13,602 nucleotides of DNA, from contig DCSL01000063.1 in the NCBI GenBank assembly GCA_002325615.1, positions 12,016 to 25,617 on the forward strand. Direction: 5' to 3'. Source of the DNA: Amoebophilaceae bacterium UBA1467 (GTDB lineage Bacteria; Bacteroidota; Bacteroidia; Cytophagales; Amoebophilaceae). A model generated the notes under the pieces. It searched no databases and was not told where the DNA came from. It saw only the letters and a list, made by a program, of their open reading frames with translations. The translations under genes were made by a program, and so were the position numbers. Shown here piece after piece: positions 7,231-13,602 of the stretch (position 1 is its first letter; every line of letters starts with the position of its first letter).

Positions 7231-7501
7231 AGACCACCAATGTTGGGGAATAAGCTTGATCCAGTGCCATAAGCAGCAATAAGCATGGCGCAGGTCTCAT
7301 ACGTTACTACCGCCACCGCAGCAACTATAGCGAAAAACAATATGGACTCCTTATACAAGGCCGTTACTCCAAAAGTAACCTACAGCCTTTTGGAAAAAAG
7401 TTGTAGACCAGGTAAAAACGTCAATGAATGCAACTGTACTTGAACTGTGCATGAAGCGTGTAAAATTCACTAATAATAAGCTGTAAGTATTAAAAGAGTA
7501 T
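7231..7501. other. Gap between rpmF and fabH, short unassigned frames
   Basis: No recognisable gene. On the plus strand an ATG at 7285 gives a 52-residue frame ending at 7443 (MAQVSYVTTATAATIAKNN at its start, cysteine-rich end), of unknown nature. On the minus strand about 50 codons lie open between stops, ending at 7227, and contain a clear hydrophobic run (ILFFAIVAAVAVVTYETCAM) that would make a membrane helix; it lacks an ATG at a suitable place. The two overlap, so at most one could be real. The fabH promoter should lie here. The phosphate acyltransferase gene plsX, which occupies this spot in many bacteria, is not present and has no visible remnant. Confidence 0.3.
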
Positions 7502-8494
7502 ATGACAAAACCGATACGTGCAGCCATCGCCGGTGTCCATGGCTATGTACCCGACTACATCCTTACGAATGCTGAGTTGGAAAAGATGGTCAACACTACT
7601 GACGAGTGGATCACGACCCGAACAGGCATTAAGGAACGACACATCCTTAAAGGAGAAAATCAAGGCAGCTCCGTCATGGGTATCGAAGCTGTCAGGGGCT
7701 TGCTCGAGAAGACTCATACTGATCCCCACGATATCGATCTTCTTATCTGTGCTACCATTACCCCTGATATGCCTACACCGGCCACGGGCAATATTATTGC
7801 CCACGCTGTGGGTGCTGTCAATGCCTTTAGCTACGACTTGCAAGCTGCCTGCTCTGGGTTTGTATACGCTATGGTTACCGGTGCCCAATTTATAGAAACC
7901 GGTAAGTGCCGCAAAGTAGTGGTGGTTGGTGTCGACAAAATGTCCTCTATGGTGGATTATGAAGACAGGACAACCTGCATCCTCTTTGGTGATGGGGCAG
8001 GGGCCGTTTTACTAACGCCCAATGAAGCGGGCCAAGGCATTATGGATAGTGTGCTTGGGGGCGATGGGGCAGGCGAAGAACACTTGCACCAAAAAGTTGG
8101 GGGCAGTAGGAGACCCCCTTCACACGCAACCATCGACGCTAAGGCACATTACTTGTATCAAAACGGCCAAGTGGTATTTAAGATAGCTGTCAGTAAAATG
8201 GCCGAAATCGTCGAAGAAATCATGCAAAGGAATCACCTAAGCAGTGACGATATTGCTTTTATTGTTCCACATCAAGCCAATCAGAGAATCCTCAGTGTCG
8301 TGGCTCAAAGGGCGGGCGTGAGTATGGACAAAGTCATGATCAACATTGATAAATTTGGAAACACCACAGCAGCAACTATCCCACTCTGTCTGTGGCAATA
8401 TGAGTCTCAACTCAAGCCAGGCGACCGGCTTATCTTGACGGCTTTCGGTGGGGGCTTTACCTGGGGGGGAGCTTATGTAATTTGGAGTCAGTAA
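7502..8494 (+). CDS. fabH: Beta-ketoacyl-ACP synthase III
   Basis: Starts type II fatty-acid synthesis by condensing an acyl-CoA primer, usually acetyl-CoA, with malonyl-ACP. 330 residues, a normal size. The thiolase-fold catalytic triad is intact: C117 in QAACSGFVYAM, H257 in VPHQANQRI and N287 in DKFGNTTAATIP. The glycine-rich end FGGGFTWGGAYVIW (315-328) and TDEWITTRTGIKERH (33-47) are further family marks. Primer choice (straight or branched) cannot be read from the sequence. The ATG at 7502 fits the N-terminus exactly. It leads a likely transcript fabH-efp-accB, 49 bases before efp; AccB and AccC make the malonyl-CoA that FabD converts into its second substrate. Confidence 0.98.
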   Translation: MTKPIRAAIAGVHGYVPDYILTNAELEKMVNTTDEWITTRTGIKERHILKGENQGSSVMGIEAVRGLLEKTHTDPHDIDLLICATITPDMPTPATGNIIAHAVGAVNAFSYDLQAACSGFVYAMVTGAQFIETGKCRKVVVVGVDKMSSMVDYEDRTTCILFGDGAGAVLLTPNEAGQGIMDSVLGGDGAGEEHLHQKVGGSRRPPSHATIDAKAHYLYQNGQVVFKIAVSKMAEIVEEIMQRNHLSSDDIAFIVPHQANQRILSVVAQRAGVSMDKVMINIDKFGNTTAATIPLCLWQYESQLKPGDRLILTAFGGGFTWGGAYVIWSQ

Positions 8495-8543
8495 GCGGAG
8501 CTTGCAGGCGTGTTTTATGATTGACTATTGATCAAGATTTAAG

Positions 8544-9110
8544 ATGGCAACCACAAGTGACTTTAGGAATGGTTTGTGTATTCAACTTAACAACGACCTC
8601 TACACCATTGTCGAGTTTCAACATGTCAAGCCAGGTAAAGGGGGGGCTTTTGTACGTACCAAGCTCAAGAGTATAACTACAGGGAAAGTTATTGATAAAA
8701 CTTTTAATGCAGGTGTAAAGATAGATATTGCCAGAGTGGAGCATAGACCACATCAGTTCTTGTACCAGGATACTACAGGTTATTACTTTATGGACAATGC
8801 TTCTTTTGAGCAACTCATGCTGGAGGCATCCCTAATTAATGCACCCCAACTACTCAAAGAAGGCCAAGAAGTAGACATTCTTTTTCACCAGGAAACAGCC
8901 AAACCACTAAACTGTGAGCTGCCCGCTTTTGTAGCACTTAAAGTAACTTATACAGAGCCTGGGTTTAAAGGCGATACAGCCACTAAGACACTTAAACCTG
9001 CTACGTTAGAAACAGGGGTACAAATTCAAGTTCCTTTGTTCATTGACAACGGGGACATACTTAAAATTGACACCCGAACAAGTACCTATGCAGAGCGCAT
9101 AAAAAAATAA
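8544..9110 (+). CDS. efp: Translation elongation factor P
   Basis: EF-P enters the ribosomal E site and rescues ribosomes stalled at proline runs. 188 residues, standard length. The N-terminal domain carries the tip loop KPGKGGAF with K32 at the position that is modified in other bacteria (K34 in E. coli). No modification enzyme is encoded in this window, so its state is unknown. The C-terminal family signature is complete (KPATLETGVQIQVPLFIDNG, about 149-168). The ATG at 8544 gives the usual opening MATTSDFRNG. Only 3 bases separate its stop from accB, so the two are surely cotranscribed, an arrangement common in this phylum. Confidence 0.98.
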   Translation: MATTSDFRNGLCIQLNNDLYTIVEFQHVKPGKGGAFVRTKLKSITTGKVIDKTFNAGVKIDIARVEHRPHQFLYQDTTGYYFMDNASFEQLMLEASLINAPQLLKEGQEVDILFHQETAKPLNCELPAFVALKVTYTEPGFKGDTATKTLKPATLETGVQIQVPLFIDNGDILKIDTRTSTYAERIKK

Positions 9111-9113
9111 CTT

Positions 9114-9572
9114 ATGAAAGTCGAAGAGATTGAACGCCTGATCGAATTCATTACCAAGTCTGGTTTGGAAGAGGTGAGCATAGAGACCGAACAAATCAAG
9201 TTGTCTATTAAGAAGCGTATGCCTGTTGCGCAGCAAATACTTCCAGAACCACCTAACAGTTCAGCAGCTGTGACAGCTATCCAGGCTGCCCCGCATCCTT
9301 TAAGCGATGTGAGTAGTACACCAACCAGTTCTTACGTTGAGTTTAAGGCGCCCATGGTGGGTACGTTTTATCAAGCATCCAATCCAGGTGCACCACCTTT
9401 TGTCCAAGTAGGCGACCGGATACAACAAGGCCAGAAACTATGTGTTATTGAAGCCATGAAGCTCTTCAATGAGATCGAAGCAGATATTGCGGGTACTATT
9501 GTCAAGGTATTGGTCGATGATGCTTCTCCAGTAGAATACGACCAGCCACTTTTTTTGGTGCATCCTGCTTAG
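9114..9572 (+). CDS. accB: Biotin carboxyl carrier protein of acetyl-CoA carboxylase
   Basis: Carries biotin between the biotin carboxylase (AccC) and the carboxyltransferase in the first committed step of fatty-acid synthesis. 152 residues. Order of parts: N-terminal helical region (1-35), a flexible linker rich in Ala, Pro and Ser (about 37-74), and the biotinyl domain (75-152) with EAMKLFNEIEAD, in which K116 is the biotinylated lysine. The segment NPGAPPFVQVGD (90-101) contains the acetyl-CoA-carboxylase-type thumb loop. The ATG at 9114 follows efp by 3 bases. The 221-base spacing to accC is wider than expected for this pair. Confidence 0.98.
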   Translation: MKVEEIERLIEFITKSGLEEVSIETEQIKLSIKKRMPVAQQILPEPPNSSAAVTAIQAAPHPLSDVSSTPTSSYVEFKAPMVGTFYQASNPGAPPFVQVGDRIQQGQKLCVIEAMKLFNEIEADIAGTIVKVLVDDASPVEYDQPLFLVHPA

Positions 9573-9793
9573 GGAGCCATAAGCTGTTAGGGCGAACATC
9601 ATGAAGAAAAAATTTTGACATCGCTGCTTGTGCACCACAAAGCTTTGTAACTGATATACTGACTGGAAAGCAACATGTTATGATACACCATCTGCTATTG
9701 AACGACCCAAAATGATGTGCGTGTTTATGTTTTATACTATAATCGCGGCAACCTTACACCGATGGGCACTCAACACGCATAACTAAGAAAATT

Positions 9794-11140
9794 TTGTTCG
9801 AAAAAATACTCATTGCCAACCGAGGAGAAATTGCGTTACGCATCATCAGGACATGCCGTGAGATGAGCATCAAAACTGTAGCTGTTTACTCTACAGCAGA
9901 TAAGGATAGTCTCCATGTGCGTTTTGCAGATGAAGCAGTGTGTATTGGACCTGCTCCTAGCCAACTGTCTTATCTTAGCATTCCACGCCTCATCGCTGCA
10001 GCTGAGCTCACCAACGCCCATGCCATTCATCCTGGCTATGGATTTTTAGCAGAAAACGCAGCCTTTGCTAGTATATGCAAAGAGTACGGCATCAAGTTCA
10101 TTGGCCCCTCTCCTGAAGCTATCAGTAAGATGGGTGATAAAGCCACAGCCAGAGCCACCATGAAGCAAGCTGGTGTACCCACCATTCCAGGTTCAGAAGG
10201 ACTTTTGGTCTCTGTGGAAGAAGGTATTGCCTTGGCTCAAGCCATGGGCTTTCCTGTATTGCTCAAAGCCACTGCAGGCGGTGGCGGCAAGGGCATAAAA
10301 ATTGTGCAAGATGCGCAAGTATTTTCCAAAGCCTGGGACGAGGCCAGGCGCGAAGCCCAAGCTGCCTTTGGCAATGACGGCCTTTACTTAGAAAAGCTTA
10401 TCGAAGGACCTCGGCACATAGAAATCCAGGTTGCTAGCGACTACACAGGACAGGCTTGCCACTTGTCTGAGCGCGACTGCTCGATTCAACGCAGGCACCA
10501 AAAGCTTGTCGAGGAGACTCCATCACCATTCATGACCCAAGCACTGCGTGAGAAAATGGGCCAGACAGCTATAAAAGTCGCTGAATTTATTAACTATGAA
10601 GGAGTGGGCACAGTTGAGTTTTTGGTGGACAAGCATCGTAACTTTTACTTCATGGAAATGAATACCCGTATTCAGGTAGAGCACCCTGTGACAGAAGAAG
10701 TAACCAGCTTGGACCTGATCAAAGAGCAAATTAAAATCGCAGCCGGCGAAAAGATCAGTGGCCAGAACTATTATCCAAACGGGTATGCCATGGAGTGCAG
10801 GATCAATGCCGAAGACCCCAGCAAAGACTTCAGGCCCTGCCCCGGCAAGATCACAAATCTCCATCTGCCTGGGGGTGTTGGTGTCCGGGTTGATACCCAT
10901 ATCTACGCAGGTTACACCATTCCTGCCCATTACGATGCCATGATCGCTAAGCTCATTGTGCGGGGGCAGTCTCGAGCAGAAGTCATTTTTAGGATGCAAA
11001 GAGCACTGGAAGAATTTGTCATCGAAGGTATTAAAACCACTATTCCTTTTCACTTGCGTCTCATGCGCGATACCAAGTTTAGGGGTGGGAAGTTTACCAC
11101 TGCTTTCTTAGAAGAATTTGATCTGAGTGGTTTGGAATGA
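9794..11140 (+). CDS. accC: Acetyl-CoA carboxylase, biotin carboxylase subunit
   Basis: ATP-grasp enzyme that carboxylates the biotin on AccB with bicarbonate. 448 residues, as in E. coli. Visible sites: N-terminal FEKILIANRGEIALRI, K159 with the ATP-binding glycine loop AGGGGKGIKI (161-170), K237 in HQKLVEE, E288/N290/R292/E296 in MEMNTRIQVEH, and R336 in ECRINAED. The start is TTG at 9794: there is no in-frame ATG or GTG nearby upstream, and the second codon matches the family (MFEKI like MLDKI). The preceding gap (9573-9793) holds a TATAAT at 9738-9743 without a matching -35, and a 24-codon hydrophobic frame (9712-9786, MMCVFMFYTIIAATLHRWAL) ending 7 bases before accC, probably chance. A weak 5-bp hairpin (11175-11188) followed by CTTTG lies after the stop. 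Confidence 0.97.
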   Translation: MFEKILIANRGEIALRIIRTCREMSIKTVAVYSTADKDSLHVRFADEAVCIGPAPSQLSYLSIPRLIAAAELTNAHAIHPGYGFLAENAAFASICKEYGIKFIGPSPEAISKMGDKATARATMKQAGVPTIPGSEGLLVSVEEGIALAQAMGFPVLLKATAGGGGKGIKIVQDAQVFSKAWDEARREAQAAFGNDGLYLEKLIEGPRHIEIQVASDYTGQACHLSERDCSIQRRHQKLVEETPSPFMTQALREKMGQTAIKVAEFINYEGVGTVEFLVDKHRNFYFMEMNTRIQVEHPVTEEVTSLDLIKEQIKIAAGEKISGQNYYPNGYAMECRINAEDPSKDFRPCPGKITNLHLPGGVGVRVDTHIYAGYTIPAHYDAMIAKLIVRGQSRAEVIFRMQRALEEFVIEGIKTTIPFHLRLMRDTKFRGGKFTTAFLEEFDLSGLE

Positions 11141-11230
11141 CTGTCAAAGTAAAGGAAGCCCATACTAATAATTCAAGCTTGGTAGCTTCTTTGTGGTGCA
11201 TCTTACGTTACTAAATCTTCGTTAGCATAT

Positions 11231-11245
11231 GTGTCAAAATGACAC
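11231..11245. promoter_or_regulatory. Perfect palindrome upstream of dnaK, possible operator
   Basis: GTGTCAAAATGACAC is a perfect 6-3-6 inverted repeat, 95 bases before the dnaK start codon. It has no T run after it, so it is not a terminator. It does not resemble CIRCE (TTAGCACTC-N9-GAGTGCTAA), the HrcA operator. Its size and position suit a dimeric repressor or activator, or a heat-shock element; the regulator is unknown. Confidence 0.4.
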
Positions 11246-11340
11246 GACAAGCAACTACGCCCTCAACCTGGCACGGCACTTGCTCCTTAGGTTCTTAGAG
11301 TAGCATGACTCATTGAAAACTTAATTTTAATACAACCAAC

Positions 11341-13254
11341 ATGGGAAAAATTATTGGAATTGATTTAGGAACAACCAACTCTTGCGTGGCTGTGATGGAA
11401 GGCAACGAGCCTGTTGTTGTCGCCAATAGTGAGGGAAAAAGGACTACCCCTTCGGTCGTTGCTTTTTTGAACGAAGGCAAAGGAGACCGAAAAATAGGGG
11501 ATCCTGCTAAACGACAAGCTGTCATCAATCCACACAATACCATCAGCTCTGTCAAGCGCTTTATGGGTAAAAAATATGCTGAAGTGGGAGAGGAGCACAA
11601 AGAGGTTTCTTACAAAGTAGAAAAAGGGAAAAATGGCACTGTGGGCATCAAGATCGGCGATCGGATGTATGCCCCCCAAGAGATATCAGCCATGATCTTG
11701 CAAAAAATGAAAGCAACTGCCGAAGACTACCTTGGCACCGAAGTTAAAAAAGCAGTGATCACCGTGCCCGCTTACTTCAACGATGCCGAGCGACAAGCCA
11801 CTAAAGAAGCCGGAAAAATTGCAGGCCTAGACGTTATGCGCATTATTAACGAGCCTACCGCAGCGGCCCTGGCCTATGGTCTAGACAAAAAAAACAAGGA
11901 CATGAAGATTGCCGTTTTTGACTTGGGCGGTGGTACCTTTGACATTTCCATTCTAGAGCTCGGTGACGGTGTATTTGAAGTCAAGTCCACCAATGGGGAT
12001 GTACACTTAGGGGGAGATGATTTTGACCAAAAAATTATTACCTGGTTGGCAGACACGTTCCAGAAAGAAGAAGGGTTGGATATGAAGAAAGACCCCACTG
12101 CCCTGCAGCGCCTCAAAGAAGCCGCAGAAAAAGCCAAAGTAGAACTTTCTAGCGCTACCAGTACAGAGATCAACCTGCCCTATATTATGGCGGTCGATGG
12201 TATGCCCAAACACCTCGTCAAAACGCTGACCAGAGCGCAGTTTGAGCAGCTTGTCGATGACTTGGTGAAAAGAACGCTACAGCCCTGCAAAAAGGCGTTG
12301 CAAGATGCCAATGTCCAGACCGTAGACATCGATGAAGTCATTTTGGTGGGTGGTTCTACCAGAATTCCTAAAATCCAAGAGGAAGTAGAAAAGTTCTTCG
12401 GCAAAAAAGCCTCCAAAGGTGTCAACCCAGATGAAGTGGTGGCCATTGGTGCAGCCATCCAGGGCGGTGTATTGACTGGCGAAGTCAAAGACGTATTGCT
12501 GCTCGATGTCACTCCGCTTTCTTTAGGTATTGAAACCATGGGTGGAGTATTTACCAAACTTATTGAAGCCAACACCACCATACCCACTGCAAAGTCACAG
12601 ATATTCTCCACAGCAGCCGACAGTCAGCCTTCTGTAGATATTCACGTTTTACAAGGAGAGCGGCCCATGGCCAAAGACAACCGCAGCATTGGTAAGTTTC
12701 ATCTTGATGGGATCCCACCTGCTCCAAGAGGAGTGCCCCAGATTGAAGTGAAGTTTGACATTGATGCCAATGGTATTCTGAATGTTTCTGCCAAAGACAA
12801 AGGCACAGGCAAAGAGCAGAAAATTCGCATCGAGGCTTCTTCAGGACTGACAGAAGAGGAAATCAACAAAATGAAAGCAGAAGCAGCAGCCAATGCAGCA
12901 ACGGACAAAAAAGAAAGGGAACGTATCGACAAGCTGAATGCCGCTGACTCACAGGTTTTTCAGTCTGAGAAACAACTCAAGGAATTTGGTGACAAGCTTT
13001 CAGAAGGCAACAAAAAAGCCATCGAAGAAGCCCTAGCTGCTTTGAAAAAAGCCCATGGGGCCCAAGATCTGTCAGCCATTGATCAAGCCATAGAAGCGCT
13101 GAACAAGGCTTGGCAACAGTCTTCGCAGGAAATGTACCAAGCTGCGCAGCAATCCAGTGCAACAGAAGGAACTCAACAGCCAGAAGGAGATGCGCACAAA
13201 GGAGATGACAATAGTAATGCTGCCGAGGCAGAATACGAAGAGGTAGAAGAGTAG
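11341..13254 (+). CDS. dnaK: Molecular chaperone DnaK (Hsp70)
   Basis: Main cytoplasmic Hsp70; binds unfolded peptides in an ATP-driven cycle with DnaJ and GrpE, neither of which is encoded here. 637 residues (E. coli 638). The ATPase domain (1-about 383) has GIDLGTTNSCVAVMEG (6-21), K72, E171 in IINEPTAAALAYG and T199 in DLGGGTFD. The linker DVLLLDV (384-390) leads to the beta substrate-binding domain with TPLSLGIETMGG and NTTIPT, then the helical lid (about 503-600) and a Gln/Ser/acidic tail ending YEEVEE, the usual DnaK end. The ATG at 11341 is clear. An 8-base TAATTTTA at 11322-11329 differs from the Bacteroidota -7 consensus (TAnnTTTG) at one position but sits very close to the start and lacks a good partner. 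The 200-base leader suggests its own promoter. Confidence 0.99.
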   Translation: MGKIIGIDLGTTNSCVAVMEGNEPVVVANSEGKRTTPSVVAFLNEGKGDRKIGDPAKRQAVINPHNTISSVKRFMGKKYAEVGEEHKEVSYKVEKGKNGTVGIKIGDRMYAPQEISAMILQKMKATAEDYLGTEVKKAVITVPAYFNDAERQATKEAGKIAGLDVMRIINEPTAAALAYGLDKKNKDMKIAVFDLGGGTFDISILELGDGVFEVKSTNGDVHLGGDDFDQKIITWLADTFQKEEGLDMKKDPTALQRLKEAAEKAKVELSSATSTEINLPYIMAVDGMPKHLVKTLTRAQFEQLVDDLVKRTLQPCKKALQDANVQTVDIDEVILVGGSTRIPKIQEEVEKFFGKKASKGVNPDEVVAIGAAIQGGVLTGEVKDVLLLDVTPLSLGIETMGGVFTKLIEANTTIPTAKSQIFSTAADSQPSVDIHVLQGERPMAKDNRSIGKFHLDGIPPAPRGVPQIEVKFDIDANGILNVSAKDKGTGKEQKIRIEASSGLTEEEINKMKAEAAANAATDKKERERIDKLNAADSQVFQSEKQLKEFGDKLSEGNKKAIEEALAALKKAHGAQDLSAIDQAIEALNKAWQQSSQEMYQAAQQSSATEGTQQPEGDAHKGDDNSNAAEAEYEEVEE

Positions 13255-13258
13255 TGTA

Positions 13259-13568
13259 ATGCGCCAATTTCTTTACAAAAGGCTATCTGCAATGATGAAG
13301 GTAGTCTTTCTCATTATCGTGAAAGCCGCTCAGGATTTGAGGAATCATACAGGGAGTTTTCTTCTGGAAAGACCCACTAGACAATGCTTTGATGAGTAGC
13401 ACTGGGCAAAAGACCACACATGCCTTCAGTGCTTTCGGTCTAGGGCAGCTCATTGGCAGTTTTGCAGGTATTCTTTACGCTGTTGGTAGTGTTGTGGTAT
13501 GTATCAAATATTTTTTCCCCGTAGCAAGGGTGCATGCCTATTTGTGGTATGTTCTTTTTTTTCATTAA
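13259..13568 (+). pseudogene. Possible broken small membrane-protein gene after dnaK
   Basis: Two overlapping plus-strand frames. The first (ATG 13259, stop 13397-13399, 46 codons) begins MRQFLYKRLSAMMKVVFLII followed by KAAQD, like a signal peptide. The second is open after a stop just before GIIQGVFFWKD, has an ATG at 13392 and ends at 13566-13568; it reads MSSTGQKTTHAFSAFGLG and then a hydrophobic stretch with ILYAVGSVVVCIKYFF. A single frameshift would join them into one protein of about 95 residues with a signal peptide and one or two membrane helices. The YAVGSVV...IKYF pattern recalls the small DUF4134/TraE-type membrane proteins of Bacteroidota conjugative elements, but the match is loose. 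The rest of the region to 13602 is AT-rich with nothing else visible. Confidence 0.25.
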
Positions 13569-13602
13569 AAAGTTTCTCCATTTCTTGGATTATTAGGCAT
13601 AA

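Noticed and set aside
7518..7895. 125-codon plus-strand frame inside fabH
   Set aside because: It is a +1 shadow of the fabH coding sequence; the fabH frame contains the complete catalytic triad.
10523..11053. 176-codon minus-strand frame opposite accC
   Set aside because: It lies wholly within accC, whose catalytic motifs read correctly on the plus strand; the antisense protein matches no family.
11141..11340. CIRCE/HrcA operator before dnaK
   Set aside because: No TTAGCACTC-N9-GAGTGCTAA-like sequence is present; the palindrome found there is different.
12180..12611. 143-codon minus-strand frame opposite dnaK
   Set aside because: Antisense shadow; such frames are common opposite dnaK because of its codon use.
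13492..13552. 11-base direct repeat (TTGTGGTATGT) at 13492-13502 and 13542-13552
   Set aside because: Only two copies, in AT-rich sequence, without mobile-element ends; likely chance.
1..13602. CRISPR array, tRNA, rRNA, intact transposase, toxin-antitoxin or new defence cluster
   Set aside because: I looked for regular repeats, tRNA cloverleaf consensus, transposase motifs and paired small genes on both strands and saw none; the intact genes are housekeeping genes plus one small regulator.

Overview
The window looks like a chromosomal piece of a Bacteroidota genome, most like Cytophagales and their relatives. The grounds are: the order DUF177 - rpmF - fabH - efp - accB - accC; a bL32 protein without a complete zinc ribbon; a Lgt much longer than the E. 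coli enzyme; and the near absence of Shine-Dalgarno sequences, with A-rich stretches before the start codons instead. Placement below phylum is inference from remembered family sequences, since no search was possible.

Layout. 1-322: leader with no convincing gene. 323-3553 (+): translation block thrS - infC - rpmI - rplT, with a likely terminator between thrS and infC and a non-AUG start for infC. 3554-4057: non-coding, with minus-strand fragments that may be gene remains. 4058-4411 (-): small MerR-type regulator. 4412-4914: no intact gene. 4915-6087 (-): lgt. 6088-6518: no intact gene. 6519-9572 (+): DUF177/YceD protein, rpmF, fabH, efp and accB. After a 221-base gap, accC (9794-11140). 11141-11340: dnaK leader with a perfect palindrome. 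11341-13254: dnaK. 13255-13602: no intact gene, but two overlapping short frames that look like a small membrane protein.

The genes serve three tasks. ThrRS, IF3, bL35, bL20, bL32 and EF-P serve protein synthesis. AccB, AccC and FabH start fatty-acid synthesis, and Lgt uses phospholipid to anchor lipoproteins. DnaK is the main Hsp70 chaperone. All recognised enzymes keep their catalytic residues.

Roughly a fifth to a quarter of the window is outside recognisable genes, even inside a block that is usually tight (about 300 bases between rpmF and fabH, 221 between accB and accC). Several gaps hold interrupted, protein-like reading frames. This fits past gene decay, as in host-associated or otherwise relaxed genomes, but is not proof of it. 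I found no CRISPR array, tRNA, rRNA, intact transposase, defence system or toxin cluster, and nothing that amounts to a new multi-gene system. The items most worth a second look are the infC start, the dnaK palindrome, the DUF177 tail and the fragments after dnaK and in the other gaps.
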